Below are positions 33,350-44,607 of a DNA stretch of 64,000 bases, in pieces. Where the stretch lies: contig OY755042.1 in NCBI GenBank assembly GCA_963576565.1, positions 15,041,272 through 15,105,271 on the forward strand, read 5' to 3'. A program made the translations under genes and the position numbers. Below the pieces are notes generated by a model. It saw nothing but the letters and a program-made list of their open reading frames with translations, had not been told where the DNA came from and searched no databases. Source of the DNA: Aspidapion aeneum (lineage: Eukaryota; Arthropoda; Insecta; Coleoptera; Brentidae). Within the stretch, counting starts at the first letter, position 1. The number at the start of each line of letters is the position of its first letter.

Positions 33350-34109
33350 TTAAAATGTTAGTTTTTCAAAGACCTTTAAAATGAGGTGTCCCCCTAATGT
33401 AGGGGCGGCACACCCGTCCTTACATATAATAGATCTCTTATTGTTGTCGATTACTGTAAAATATGGTTCAGTTATCTTTAATACTTTACAAGATAACTGG
33501 TTAGACTCGGACTTTTGGGACACCCTGTTTTTAAGAATATTGAAATTCAAAAAATCTGAAGGTTTCCTAACATAGTACAATTATAGCTAAGGAAAAACGT
33601 GTTATTTTGTACAGAGAGAGACTATTTATTTGTGAATTGTTTGACTTCCTCCTATAACTGTGGATCCAAAAAAAACATCAAGCTGTCAGTTTTTAAAAAT
33701 TATCCTGAAACTAACTCAGTCCGCCATAGGTGTATTAAGAAAAAACTTTAGCTAAATCAATCAATCAATCAATCAAAATTAATTCATAGTTTGCCATACT
33801 TGATTGCCTTAAGGCATGAATGTTTCTTATTAGCATGGAGGAGCAAATTTTTTTATTAACCTCAGGTCAAGAAAAATCATTGTTATTAAACACAGGATAA
33901 AACCAGGATGTTTAAAAGCTAAAAATAAAATAAAAAAATCATAAACTCAGTGACAAAGTGTAATGTAAATTAAAAATCATGGTCACAAAGTACTCTATCT
34001 GTAAAACTAGGTGGCCTGGGAATAAGGGATGTATCTATTCTCAGCTTACTTACTTACTACTATCAGTCTCAGCTTTTGTCGGTTGAGTTTGCGACATTAG
34101 TGATTTGCT
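33350..34109. other. No gene recognised
   Basis: A lone GGGACACCCTG near 33518 resembles the ends of the TA-flanked element at 44608. A short AATC run lies at 33757-33776. No coding region is supported. Confidence 0.45.
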
Positions 34110-34470
34110 TAAAATAATATATCTATCTGTTTAGCGTTCTTCGATCCATCTTTGGATATAGGCCAATCCACCAATCTCTTCGACTCTTCCATGTCTGTCG
34201 CCGTGTTTATTCATCTAGTTCTCGCATATTTGGGGTCTACCCCTACTCTCCAGTTTACAATACATTCGTTTCATCGATCGTCTTTTTGTCTGATATTATG
34301 ACCGGAAAACTTGCTACCTCTCCTCTGACAGCCCTTACTTTTGTTTTATTTCTTATCGATTCATTCCTTTTTCAATCTGTTTATATGTAACATTTGTCTT
34401 TCCATTATTATTTGGGTTTTATTACCTTATCCATAGGTGAGTACAGTAAGGATATTAAAATAATACTTAC
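34110..34470 (-). pseudogene. RTE-type LINE relic, C-terminal fragment
   Basis: Same family and same region as 9130-9886 and 30514-30803. The minus strand gives DDRSMKRMYCKLE-like residues, remnants of the MN(T/K)HGDRH segment near 34190-34210, and a 3' end near TTGGATATAGGCCAATC. Short deletions have removed the RW-TDDLK phrase. It is a decayed 3'-end copy. Confidence 0.7.
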
Positions 34471-34689
34471 ACAATGTCTACTTTCTCCAATTGATTCGGA
34501 ATTCAAAGATTGTTCAAACCTTTGCAAACAAACTTTTTTAAATATACAACTCCCTAAAAAACAAAAAGCTTTTTATTTGCAGATCTGCCAGATCCGGCAG
34601 GAGGCTTTATTCGCTGCGAGTCGGATCTTTTTTACTTGGTAATCTTCTAGATAACACGATATTCCTTATATTTAATACTTCTGTCGCTC

Positions 34690-34990
34690 TAACAGTTGGT
34701 TTGCCTGTGTGCCTGGAGCCAACACCATTTGTGACGAAAAAGCAGATAAAAATGGTCCTCACGGATCAGTTCATCAAATAAGAGCGACACGTGCTTCCAG
34801 GCACAGACAGATTAATGACATCATCAGGAGGTCTCTAATTTAGGGTCAAAACTCAGCTGTTCTGTGTATTTTTGAGTGACGGAAGACGTGCGGACGGAGA
34901 TAACTTTGGCACCATGGAGATTAGGCAAGGAACTGCTTTGGGATGCTACCTGCAGCTTCCTATTAAAATAAACATAAAAAAATGTGGCGG
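34690..34990 (+). pseudogene. LINE relic, C-terminal domain of another RT family
   Basis: Broken plus-strand frames read GANTICDEKADKNGPHGSVH, RASRHRQINDIIRRSLI, and then, in another frame, TEITLAPWRLGKELLWDAT. The order (Cys-rich HG segment, RH--(I/L)ND(I/V)I-R-L, then (D/T)G(I/M)TL-PW--G(K/R)-L-WD-T) matches the C-terminal part found after the RT in a widespread animal LINE group. At least two frameshifts or stops separate the pieces. The inverted GCCTGTGTGCCTGGA / TCCAGGCAC phrases here appear to be accidental. Confidence 0.65.
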
Positions 34991-35524
34991 ACCATAATGA
35001 TTCTTCTTCTTCTAGTGGCATTCAACCCCTGGTGGATTTAAAGGCCCCAACCAAACTAATTTTCTACTTCTAATAAATCTCATGATGTTTGTGCAATCTA
35101 TTTGCTCATCTTATTATTAAAAGGTCTTACGAAGGATTTTTATTTATATTTTTAGTTGTTCTTTATTATTATTTATTTCCTCTCTCCTCTCTTATTTTGC
35201 ATCGTCAACAATTTTTGCGTGTTTTCACTGGGAAAAAATTCCAGTTACTTATACTTACATTTTGAAAATCCAGCTCTATCATGTGATTCTTCCAATAATA
35301 AACTATATATTAGATTATGTAACAAAAGCTTTTTTGTATTTAAAAACTAGTCTTAATAATTTAAAAAAATTAATTAGCTAAGGCCACCAACAAAGCTGCA
35401 TCGAAATTGGTTGGTTTTATATTAATTATCTATCTCACCGGGAGGATTCAAACACAGCAATTTAAAACGGCTTTAAATATTTATTAAAATGCTAATGTGA
35501 CTATAAAGTCCCGTATAAATCTTT

Positions 35525-35890
35525 TTGGCGTTGGCTGCTGTCGGAGGTGTACGTAATGTGTATGTCAAAGTTCTTAGTGGTTTAAAAAAAACAAGAAAAC
35601 CTTTGCACATTATTGCCGTCACTATTCATACATCACATATCGTTAAGACAATGGGTCATTCAGACAAACAAAAGCAGAAACCAAGCAAGTACTCATCTAT
35701 TATGCCTTTGCACGCAACATCCACTTAGAAAAGGCAAACTTAATATCTAAATTAGACGGTTGGATATGCAGTTTGCTGGATAAATGCTTATTAAATTCAA
35801 TGCTCAAAGCACTAAATAGCCTTTGGTATCATTCTACCGCAGAAGACTTGATTAATGCCTTCAGCAAGTACCCACAAGCTGATTAGATTT
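35525..35890 (+). other. Possible decayed coding segment, unidentified
   Basis: Two overlapping frames look protein-like. They are AAVGGVRNVYVKVLSGLKKT through KTMGHSDKQKQK (35525-35728), and from about 35690 YAFARNIHLEKANLISKLDG then WICSLLDKCLLNSMLKAL and SLWYHSTAEDLINAFSKYPQ, ending at a stop near 35885. The change of frame between them suggests a broken gene or transposon protein. I do not recognise the family and see no clear splice sites. Confidence 0.3.
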
Positions 35891-36096
35891 AAAATGACAA
35901 TGAACCTAGCAACAAACTTCATCAGAAGCATTACGATTTTTATTTCATATTACTAAATATTTAAACATAGAACTATGGTTATAAAAATCTTCAAATAAAT
36001 TTTTACTTAGTGTTTTTTCCTTCCTAGCCGTAAGTCAATGGCTTTAACATATGGTTAATTTAATAATTTTTGAGACAACTTTTTTTCGTTAGCACA

Positions 36097-36935
36097 TCAA
36101 AACGGACGGGCCACGATCTACAATTTTGTTGACGTCACTGCGAAGGTTAAATTCATTTTTGATGGTCACGTCACGCCACAGCTGATTGTCTTGTTGAGGT
36201 TGGAATGACGGTTCATGAATATTTGATTTTTTTAAAATAAAGCCTGTTTTGAGATTGTTTTTACTATATTCTTCTAATATAATTTTCTTTAAATGTTTGG
36301 TAATCCTTAGTTTTTCAGAGATGCTTCATTAGCTCACTCAAAAATTAAATTTAAAGCAGAAGCGAATGTGTTCGTTTCAAGTGGAAAGTAATCGGCTCAC
36401 CTACATCTATTTGTTTATATTCGGCAGACTTTTAAAACTTAATATAGTTATTTACAGGTATTTACAAGAATTAGAACATCAAAAAATTAAATAGTGTAGT
36501 GTAATTTTGTTTTACAAAAATTACCACGGGTATTTTTGGATTTTAAATTAAATTTATTGTAAAAAATCAAAAAAGTTTTACAATACAAACAAATAAAGAA
36601 TTGCCATGATAAACACAAATAACAAAGTCAAATCCATATCAAATATTAAAATTGGCGTGCGGTGAATGGCTGGAAATTTGAACTTAAAATAAGGAATGTT
36701 AAATCTTGAAGATTTTAACCTTTTAATGATATTTCATCCATACAAAAGTTTGGTGGAATATCGGGTTAGTCTCTGGGAATATTTCACTCAAATTTCGCGA
36801 AAATCTGTAGTACCATTTTAAAAATATCACAAATAAACCTCTATTCTTCCATAAGACCCAATGTGAAATGCAGCCCACTATTATAATAACTGATGTTTTC
36901 AGGGTTGTCGCATGTATTTTTTTGTTGGCCTTGTA
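36097..36935 (-). repeat. Segment of the GAGACCC...GGGTCTC element family
   Basis: About 840 bases correspond, inverted, to the interior of the element at 57769-58755. Landmarks are GGGCCACGATC, TTGTTGACGTCA, CAGCTGATTGTCTTG, TGAACTTAAAATAAGGAATG, TTAAATCTTGAAGATTTTAA, GTCTCTGGGAATATTTCACT and CATAAGACCCAATG. The terminal GAGACCC sequences are absent here, so this is an internal fragment. Non-coding. Confidence 0.75.
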
Positions 36936-37240
36936 TTGTTATCATAACCAGCTTATAACTGTCAAAAAGTTATCTCGAAAATTATGAAATGCTCTATGTA
37001 TATGTTATAAATCTTAACCCAACTTCTAAAGACTTACTTGACCATGGAGAGGTTAAAGCACTGATGACAAAATGATTATAATAAAATTAAAAAAAAAGCT
37101 TTTTGGCCTTTCGGACAATATTTTTTTAAATAAAACTAAATTTACATTTTTTAGCAGTTTAGGCATCTTTATGGTTCACTTAAAGTGTGCTAATTAAGGT
37201 CACTATATAACGAAGTTCCTTCTAAGTGCTAATGGGCTAC

Positions 37241-37513
37241 TAGACCTATCAAGGTCATGTGACCCCTCGAGGGGCACATAGCAGGATGGATTCTCCTAGA
37301 ATCGTATTCAAGCACGAGTCTTTCTCTAAACCCATAAAAGCGAAAGAGATCTAAGCAAAATTAAACCCAGTGCAAATAATTATAGAATCTTTCTCCAAAG
37401 CTGTCACCTTCTTGGTGTGACTTTTTTTTACCTTAATTTAAAGGTGTCACCATTGCTTATAGCCTGTTTTGGTTTGTGTGCCCCTCAGTGTGACGTCAAT
37501 CCTAATAGGTCTA
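37241..37513. mobile_element. TA-flanked MITE with TAGACCTAT ends
   Basis: Left end TAGACCTATCAAGGTCA leads to GAGGGGCACA. The right end is TGTGCCCCTCAGTGTGACGT leading to ATAGGTCTA, giving imperfect terminal repeats of about 35 bp. TA flanks both sides where intact relatives read GGGCTAGGAAGG. The 273-bp interior is non-coding. Confidence 0.7.
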
Positions 37514-37540
37514 TTAGGAAAGTATCAGATTCGTCATGGA

Positions 37541-38530
37541 TCCATTAATATTTTTGATAATTTCTTTTTCGGTGTTATTTAAAAAGCTTTTTTGTGCAGT
37601 TGTCTTTAAAGAAAAGGAAATTACAAATATTTATGAACTCGCAACTTTTATTTAAGAAGTGGCAACTAGACGTTTAGTGGGCATCCGAGCATTGTTCTTC
37701 ACTTCTTGAAGCAAGGGCCGATCAAATAACAGGTATTCTTACTTAAATGCTGTGATTAATTCCTACAGTGCATGTCTTGAACACTGTTATAAAGTTATTT
37801 TTTGTTTCATCGAACAATCCATTAAATATAAAAATATCTGTATAAAATAAAATTTGAATTATTTCGTGCCTAACTAAATACAGGATGCGTTGCAAAAAAT
37901 GTATTATATTGGAAGAGGAATATTTGATCTTGTTCGGGGTCAATTTGCTTATTCCTACATTGCATTGGTGTAATTTTCTTCTTTTTCGACTGGTGGAAAA
38001 TGTTTGCTATATTCGATTATTTGACTTAAATCTTTGATACCAAGAATGCTTCTTTCAGGTCCCTTGCCTCAAAACCAGACATAACTTTTATATCCAGGGT
38101 CCAAGTCTCTATGCAAAAGCATAGTTTAAAGTTTACTGAATAATGTTTTGGTTACCAAACCGTATTTTGATTTTTTTACAGTTCACTTCACTTTGCTTTT
38201 ATTTTCTAGTGTTACCTAAATGTTAAAATACTTGACTCCTGTTTTTTTATAAATCTTATGCTTTCGTAATTGATTGATTTTCCATAATCTTTCTTATTAT
38301 TAACTCATTATTTATGTTGTCAGATGCGCATTTATGGTCAATAAAGCATGCATCAATTTTGAGTTGACTATAAAACCGCATTGCTTTTTTGAGTATGAAT
38401 TCTCAAACTAAAAGTTAAATTTCTTGAATAATTCTTGAAATTGCTCTTTTGTTTTTAAAATACAGAGTTTGAAATTGATTCTATACTTATCTTTTAAAAT
38501 TTGAGGATCACATTTTTCTTCTTTGCAAAG
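37541..38530. other. AT-rich stretch, no gene recognised
   Basis: Frames here (for example 37743-37943 minus) look random. No dispersed repeat is recognised. Confidence 0.5.
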
Positions 38531-38539
38531 AGCTTTCTT

Positions 38540-39350
38540 CTGGGTGTTCCGCAGTTAGGTGTGTTAGAGCTAAACTGGTCAGATGTGTGAATTTTTCTCT
38601 GTTTGAATCACACCTGAGATACAGTATCCAGTTTTGGGGAACCGCTAGCCAGTATCATATGAAACTTTTAACTATTCTACAAAAAAAAAGCAGTTCGGTT
38701 TATCTCTAGATAAAGGCCCACTCACATATAAATCATCATCATCATCTCTAACATCCATCAAAGGAATTCATGTAGGCCTCAAAAAATACTATTCCAAAAA
38801 GCAGAAAAGTCACTAATATATGATGGGCGAAAGATTTTAGATCATCTTGGTCTGGAAATCAAGACTGCAATCTCTGTCAAGCAATTAAGAAAAAGTTTAA
38901 AGGAACTTTTACAAGGAAAACATTATTATTGTTTAACTGAATTTTATAGTGACCAGTTTTAATTAAACTATGTTTGTGACTCTTGTTAAATGTGAAATAT
39001 ATTTTACTTTTTTTGTTTAGTCACTTTTTTAATTTCAGTTTTTTGTTTTAGTTATTTTAAAATTTTTGTTTTAGTCACTTTTTTAATTTTTACTTTTTAT
39101 CCTTCTTGTTTTTGGCTGGGTTTTTGCGTATTTATTTAAATGTTATTTATGTATAAGTGAAAACTTAATATATGTCATCGCTTTATAGGTTATTATTATG
39201 CTATTATATATTTTGTGACAATCCATTTTTAGTATAAGGTTTGATTTTTATCTGTTTTAATCACTTGCTAGTTGTAGGTTCTAGTTTTTAGCCTGCTTTG
39301 TCAATAGAATTGTATTTTTTCTTGACAATAAAGTACTGCTTGAATTGAAT
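38540..39350 (+). pseudogene. LINE relic: reverse transcriptase thumb, C-terminus and 3' tail
   Basis: One frame reads FSLFESHLRYSIQFWGTAS and HMKLLTILQKK, where an A run of nine instead of eight shifts it. The expected KKAVRFIS follows in the next frame. This is the Y-H(L/S)RY-I--WG / LQK-A-R-I region of jockey/CR1-like RTs. Further on come KILDHLGLEIKTAISVKQL and RKSLKELLQGKHYY, the family C-terminus, and a stop near 38960. An untranslated tail of about 380 bases ends with AATAAAGTACTGCTTGAATTG. The direct GAATT repeats at the end resemble LINE 3' microsatellites. It is unrelated in detail to the LINE at 16219. Confidence 0.72.
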
Positions 39351-39889
39351 TATCTAGGGTAGGCAACGCTTTTTCGCCTAAATTGTATCCACGCCACTGC
39401 AAGACATTATAGTATCCAAGAATATTATTGACAATCGTGAGTTACAAAATTTACCATGCGGTTTTTTGCAAAGCTTTAAGTCCGGCTTAAATGCAAAGTC
39501 TTGTTATTTATTACAAAGTTGGTAAGCGCAGTTGTGAAACACTTTTATTTTCATTGGACTAAACGTCATCTAGGTCAGTAAACGAAGTCAATAACTTTCC
39601 ATTTAATATATGTTAAACAATTTTGTATAGCCGATTAGAAGCCACTTCTACTTTCGATTGGTTTTTGGCGTAGGAATTATGTTTATTAACCATATTGTCG
39701 TAGGATGTACTTCTTATTGTTTAAAATCGGGATATTAGTCGTATTTGTATTATACTCCTGACAGATATTAATAACTGTGTCATTAGTTTTCTTGGTTTGT
39801 TGTAGGTGTTGCGCAATTATTGCGCAAGGTTATTTAATTAAAATCGAATTTCTTAAAATATACACTTTTTTCTCAATTTGATAACCATA
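39351..39889. other. No gene recognised
   Basis: A hAT-like end (TATCCACGCCACTG) lies near 39386-39399 without a visible partner. Otherwise AT-rich with no supported feature. Confidence 0.45.
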
Positions 39890-40237
39890 AGTTTTTCGCC
39901 GATACTAAGGCCGCCAATCGGATCTCCTAATTGCATGAGTTATCAGCCCTTGGGATTCCTCGACCGGGTATTTTTTTATCCGATCCTTTTGTCCCTTAGA
40001 ATGGCCTACCGACTGAAAGAGTGTGTAAGAAAGTTCGCCTCCACTGGATGTCCCATCTCGTCCGGCGTTGTTACTGGAGTGCATGAACGGGTAGAATAAA
40101 GTTAGTTTTACACTCCCCAGAAAATCCTATAAATGTCTGCGGCACCCGACCTCGGCAACAGAAGGGATTCGAACCAGCCACTGTAGAATTCCTTGACTTA
40201 ATTGTGTTCGATGCTCTAACGCACCGAGCCACCACCA
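39890..40237 (-). mobile_element. tRNA-derived SINE
   Basis: On the minus strand the head reads GTGGCTCGGTGCGTTAGAGC, an RNA polymerase III A box like that of a tRNA. About 45 bases later GGTTCGAATCCC, a B box, follows (complement near 40168-40179). The body continues with GAGGTCGGGTGCCGCAG and an unrelated region that runs to about 39890. The exact 3' end is not defined. Box spacing fits a tRNA-like promoter, but the acceptor stem does not fold, so it is a SINE and not a tRNA gene. Confidence 0.8.
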
Positions 40238-40347
40238 TTGCTAACATTATTTTGAATTTTAAGGTTAATTTAAATGAAAAAATTATATTCCCGATGCCAT
40301 CCCTAAGCCAGATATTTCTTATCGAGGCAAAGATGTTTTTAATAAAC

Positions 40348-40800
40348 CTTATCATAACAAAAAGATTTCATGTTAAAAAAAGCCAAGTACGCGAAAATGG
40401 TATTCCGTAAAAAGAATTGAGATAAAATTAAAGCCAAGTTCTCCAATACAAGTTTTAAAATGAAAGGTTCTCACTAGTTTGAAAATGTTTTTTTAAGCTT
40501 TGCTAGGACAGCGAAACTTCTTTATGTTCAATTTAGCACTGTGCCTAATACCCTGTTTCCACCAATGCATGCCCACCCCGATTCAAAAAACGCATCAGGT
40601 GACGCTGCATTTAAAACGGGTGCAAATTCATGGGGCATCACGTGATGCGTTTTTTGAATCGGGGTGGGCATGCATTGGTGGAAACAGGGTATAAGGGTCA
40701 TTCGCAGCCGTAATAGCCAAATTTAGAAAAACATTTCCAAACTAGTAAGAACCTTTTACTGTAAAATTTGTATTTGAGAATTTGGCTTTACTTGCACTCC
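40348..40800. mobile_element. Fold-back element, copy 3, carrying a nested MITE
   Basis: Starts ATCATAACAAAAAGATTTC and follows copy 1 through both arms up to GAATTTGGCTTTACTT (about 40790). The centre is interrupted at GTGCCTAA/GGGTCATT by the 143-bp MITE at 40549. The arms have more differences than those of copy 1, so this copy is older. Confidence 0.85.
40549..40691. mobile_element. MITE with about 50-bp perfect inverted ends, TAA-flanked
   Basis: Runs from TACCCTGTTTCCACCAATG to its complement CATTGGTGGAAACAGGGTA. The inverted repeat extends through CACCCCGATTCAAAAAACGC without a visible mismatch for about 50 bases, leaving a centre of about 43 bases. TAA at 40546-40548 and 40692-40694 is a 3-bp target duplication, as in PIF/Harbinger-type elements. 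Undamaged arms suggest a young insertion. Confidence 0.9.
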
Positions 40801-41330
40801 TTTTTTATAAGATTTTGATAATTTTTAAGTTTTAAAGTAGTAAAATATGCGGAATATTGTTCAAAGCTTTGGCAATGTCTTATTAATTTTGAGTTTTTTA
40901 AAATTTTTTCCTATAGTTTTATCATAGTTACTATCCTATCATATTCTTATAATTAGAATCTTGGGGTTTTATGATATTTTCCAAGAGTTTGGTCATAATT
41001 TGTATCAGTCTGTTAAATTTCAGCTTTGTAGCATGTCTGAAAGTATAGTAGAATGTTGATGATCTATACGTGAGCAAGTGAGTGAGTGAGTGGCAATTTC
41101 GAGGGTTTTTGAAATTTCGTAACTACTTTACTACATTATGGAAATTAATGAAACTTCGAGGGGTTATTAACTATAAAGATCTACGACTGGGCAAAGTTTG
41201 AGTTTCGTAGCTCATTCTAAAGTAGAGTTTCAGATAGGTCAAATATGGGCTGAAATGTTTCAAGAAAAGATGGTACAGCAGTTTATGCGAACTGGGCAGG
41301 GCACTACCGTGCCCCCAGATTTGTCCTTAA
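40801..41330 (-). repeat. Composite repeat copy 3: linker, one satellite unit, flank block
   Basis: AATATGCGGAATATTG (linker), about one satellite unit (40900-41040), the run GAGCAAGTGAGTGAGTGAG and the block ending TATGGGCTGAAATGTTTC follow in the same order as in copy 2. The flank block continues with AAGATGG and a GGGCACTACCGTGCCCCC hairpin, equivalent to 13125-13190 of copy 1. Confidence 0.8.
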
Positions 41331-42130
41331 TGCGAATCTAATTCCTACTCTAGACTTTATAATACTATGATATTCACAGGAAACCAACAAACAACAACAA
41401 TTATCTTGCTTATATTGTTCATATTTTAAATTACTTCTTTTAAGATTTGTTTTGCTCTTGTGACTAGTTTCTTGAAAAATCCCTTTCAATTTGCTGGGCA
41501 TATTGTTCTATTACTGATTATTATCTGTATTCGTCAAAGTTTCGTCATTACATGTAGACTACCGTGGTTAATATATACTGCAAATTGACAGTTGGTCTTT
41601 TTTCAATAAATTCATTTTAATTAAATTTATTAAATTATTTCCACAACATAAAACCCTGTATTCGAAAAATATTATTTCTATAATTAGGAATTATCTTTCA
41701 CTGAACAAGTCAAGTGTTGAATCTGTTGATTATCTTTTGGTCTTTTACTACTGACATATTTCTAGTTTATTACTAATTAAAAATTGGTCTATTAGGCACT
41801 GATTCACAGTGATTCAGCCTCAACTAGGTAATGGGTAAATAAATAAGTTGTTAATTATACTCATTAGCCAAAAACATATTAAAATTTATTTTTACATGGA
41901 TAACACATTCTTTTGAAGTACAATTGGTTATCTTTAGCTTGGTTTTTGTCTTATTTTTTTAACAATAAAATGCCGTTTAGTGTGGGGGTTAAAATTACTA
42001 GAATGATATAGGGACTGACTTAAAAATTAAGCAAAAAATTAAGCTTAAATACCATTAGATAAATATTTAACCTAAAAACTTAATAAAATAATACTTGTAT
42101 TATTCTGTGCCTATTCTTGGGAAATATTAC
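41331..42130. other. AT-rich stretch, no gene recognised
   Basis: No supported feature is visible. Confidence 0.5.
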
Positions 42131-42365
42131 AACTAAATTTGGCTATTACCACTGCAAATTACTCTTAGGCACGGTGCTAAATTGAACATAAATTAGTTTG
42201 ACTGTAATAGCAAAGTTTAAAAAAACATTTCCAAACTAGTAAGAACTTTTCATTTTGAAATTTTTATTAGAGAATTTGGCTTTACTTTTATCTCAATTCT
42301 TTTTACGGAGTAGCATTTTCGCGTACTTGGCTTTTTTTTACATGAAATGTTTTTGTTATGATTGT
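42131..42365. mobile_element. Fold-back element, copy 4, centre and right arm only
   Basis: Begins in the centre (CTATTACCACTGCAAATTAC, CTTAGGCACGGTGC) and carries a complete right arm through CAAACTAGTAAGAAC and TTTTCGCGTACTTGG to TTTTGTTATGATT. The left arm is missing. Confidence 0.85.
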
Positions 42366-43159
42366 ATTATTCTCCTCCCATTTTTGGGAAATATTGCGAC
42401 TAACTTTTTGTAAACATGGAATCACATCCACAAGAACGTTATGATCTAAAATTGGTGCGCGGTTTCCCTTAATTAACAGTACACTGGTCCATCTTTTAAG
42501 TGATGAAAAACCACTAATAAATTTTTAAAAGGCCTAGAAGAAAACTGGATTTGCTATAGTTTGGCTCTGAGCAACAGAACTATAGATTATAGAACTAAGT
42601 CTATGTAAAGCAAAATGCAGGTATAATACATTGTTTGTACTTTTTAGCATTAGTTTCTTTCTTCTGAACAATTCGGGATCTGCTTTCTGTCTGTCTCTGT
42701 ATTGAATCTTAGCCATTAATATTCCAATAAAGTATTGTTTCATTCCTAAGCGTCCATAAAGAAAATAAATTTTTAAGCTGAATACCCAATGAACCTTGGT
42801 TGCTTTTTGTTAGCTGTGTAAAATGATGATTTATTTGGTGCTTGGAATTGTCAAAATCGTCTGACCATAAATCAACTATGATGAATGAAAATATGTAACT
42901 CAAGCAACTGAAGCATTTTGAACAGGATTGCGGGTCACATCTTTAGTTTTTTTCACTACTCTCTTATTTATGTGACAGCATGTTAGGTATTTTTACACTT
43001 TTTTGCACCAAAATCTAAAATTGGATTAAATAAAAAATGGACCAACTTTTAAAAACAACGCTATGTATTTCAATCGATTAACAAGTTGAGTAGGTATAAT
43101 AATTACTATAAATAAAATCAAGCACCAAGAAGAAAGGCTTTAATTTAAGCTCTTCCATT
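42366..43159. other. AT-rich stretch, no gene recognised
   Basis: Two overlapping minus-strand frames (42534-42743 and 42709-42903) have no recognisable motif or exon signals and are treated as chance. Confidence 0.45.
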
Positions 43160-43460
43160 TTTACTTTTCTAAGCCGCGTAGCAATGGCTAAAAAAAGTAT
43201 GGCTTTTGACGAAAAAAAAATTGGGACACCTCCGAAAATGTGTTATTTGGGTGTGTCTGTCGCATTTTTATGAAATTTTTAGGCAAATTAGTGTATAATA
43301 CTATAAAGAGCTATTTTAGAGTTATAACCAAAAACTTTGTTAAGGCTTTCGTTTCTGTGATATCTACAAAAATCTGTTTTCAAGGCTAATATAGAATGGA
43401 GTTTACTTGATCTGTGCTAATGGGCTAGGAAGGTATCAAATCCGCCATGGATCCATTTAC
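43160..43460 (+). mobile_element. TACCTTCCTAGC element, internally deleted copy
   Basis: Left end ACTTTTCTAAGCCGCGTAGC then AATGGCTA; right end GGGCTAGGAAGGTATC then AAATCCGCCATGGATCC. The interior keeps TTATTTGGGTGTG and ATAACCAAAAACTTTG but lacks the segment that holds CCGATTT and AACGAGCTG in the full copy, so it is about 300 instead of 475 bases. Confidence 0.75.
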
Positions 43461-44605
43461 TTTTAGTAATCAGTGATATATACCTATTTGTTATGACGTC
43501 AGTTTTGTTTATTCTTCTTATACTAACATTAACAGGCGGTAACGAAAAATTACCATCAATTCACTGATAAATTTGTAAATTAAATACCGGTATTGTTATG
43601 TTATATTTAAAAATAAATGTGATAGACGTTACGTTTTGAGAATTAAATATATTAACTTCTCAGCAATCTTTTTTCTAGAATCTGAACTGGCTGTCAATGA
43701 ATACCAATACGATATTCATCTAAACATATTTACTTTAAATTAAATATTTGCAATAAAACTGTGTAAAATAAACAGTAGTAGGGGAGGCCGTGAAGATTTT
43801 GGGAACTTATTTTCTTTGTCAGCAAACATCGATAATACTGGTCCTTGATCAATTCTAACAACATTTGTTATATGAATAGCGGGGTTCCAATACGTTTAGG
43901 CGCAAAATCCAAAAAAATTATAAATTCGAGGAGCTATTTTTCTTAGTAGGTAATGCATATATTATTATTAGTAAAAGCTACACTTAAGCTAAGTATAAAA
44001 AATAGTCTAAATATAGGAAATATTAAATTTTATATTTTGACAATTTTGCCAGAGGTATTTTCCATATTTAGAGATAATATAATATATAATAAGTCATACT
44101 ATTTTTTTTATGCTTTGCTTAAGTATAGCTTTCACTTTTAAACATATATGCATTATTAAGAAAAAAAAGTTCCTCGAGTTCATAACTTTTATTGCATTTC
44201 GCGACTAAACCCATCAGAAAATAGAAAAGGTTTATATAGACAATTTTTTTTAGAATTGATCACTGAACAATTCTATTAATTTTTGGTGATAAAGAAAATA
44301 AGTTCAGTGCCAGTCGGAAAGTATGAAAATATGACCATTACAAAATTAAACAAATAAAAGAAAAAAATTAGCGTTGGATTTGTGAATTAGTGCAAATAGA
44401 ATTTGGGTATTTTTGAATACGGATATGAACCATTTTAATTGATGCAAACATAGAAACCTGAATGGGATATTATGTCGAGAGAATAAAAATAGAAAATTTT
44501 ATTTGCGTTCTTGTAATTTACAAAATAGATAGAGCAGTAAATTTTACGAAAATCCTATACAAAGGTCAATTTTGGATTTGGTTCTAAATAAGAATAAGTG
44601 CAAAA
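43461..44605. other. AT-rich stretch, no gene recognised
   Basis: No supported feature is visible. Long A/T runs make all frames Ile/Lys/Leu-rich. Confidence 0.5.
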
Positions 44606-44607
44606 TA

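Larger units (their letters stand above)
36012..37540 (+). mobile_element. TACCTTCCTAGC element, disrupted by other repeats
   Basis: The left end CCTTCCTAGCCGTAAGTCAATGG is at 36012. The right end (CTATTAGGAAAGTATCAGATTC then GTCATGGATCC) is at about 37510-37540. Between them lie a segment of the GAGACCC element family (36097-36935) and a TA-flanked MITE (37241-37513). The MITE interrupts GGGCTA/GGAAGG exactly. This reading as one host copy is an inference; the two ends could belong to separate copies. Confidence 0.5.

Noticed and set aside
40150..40237. True tRNA gene on the minus strand
   Set aside because: A and B boxes are present, but the acceptor stem does not pair and a long unrelated body follows, as in a SINE.
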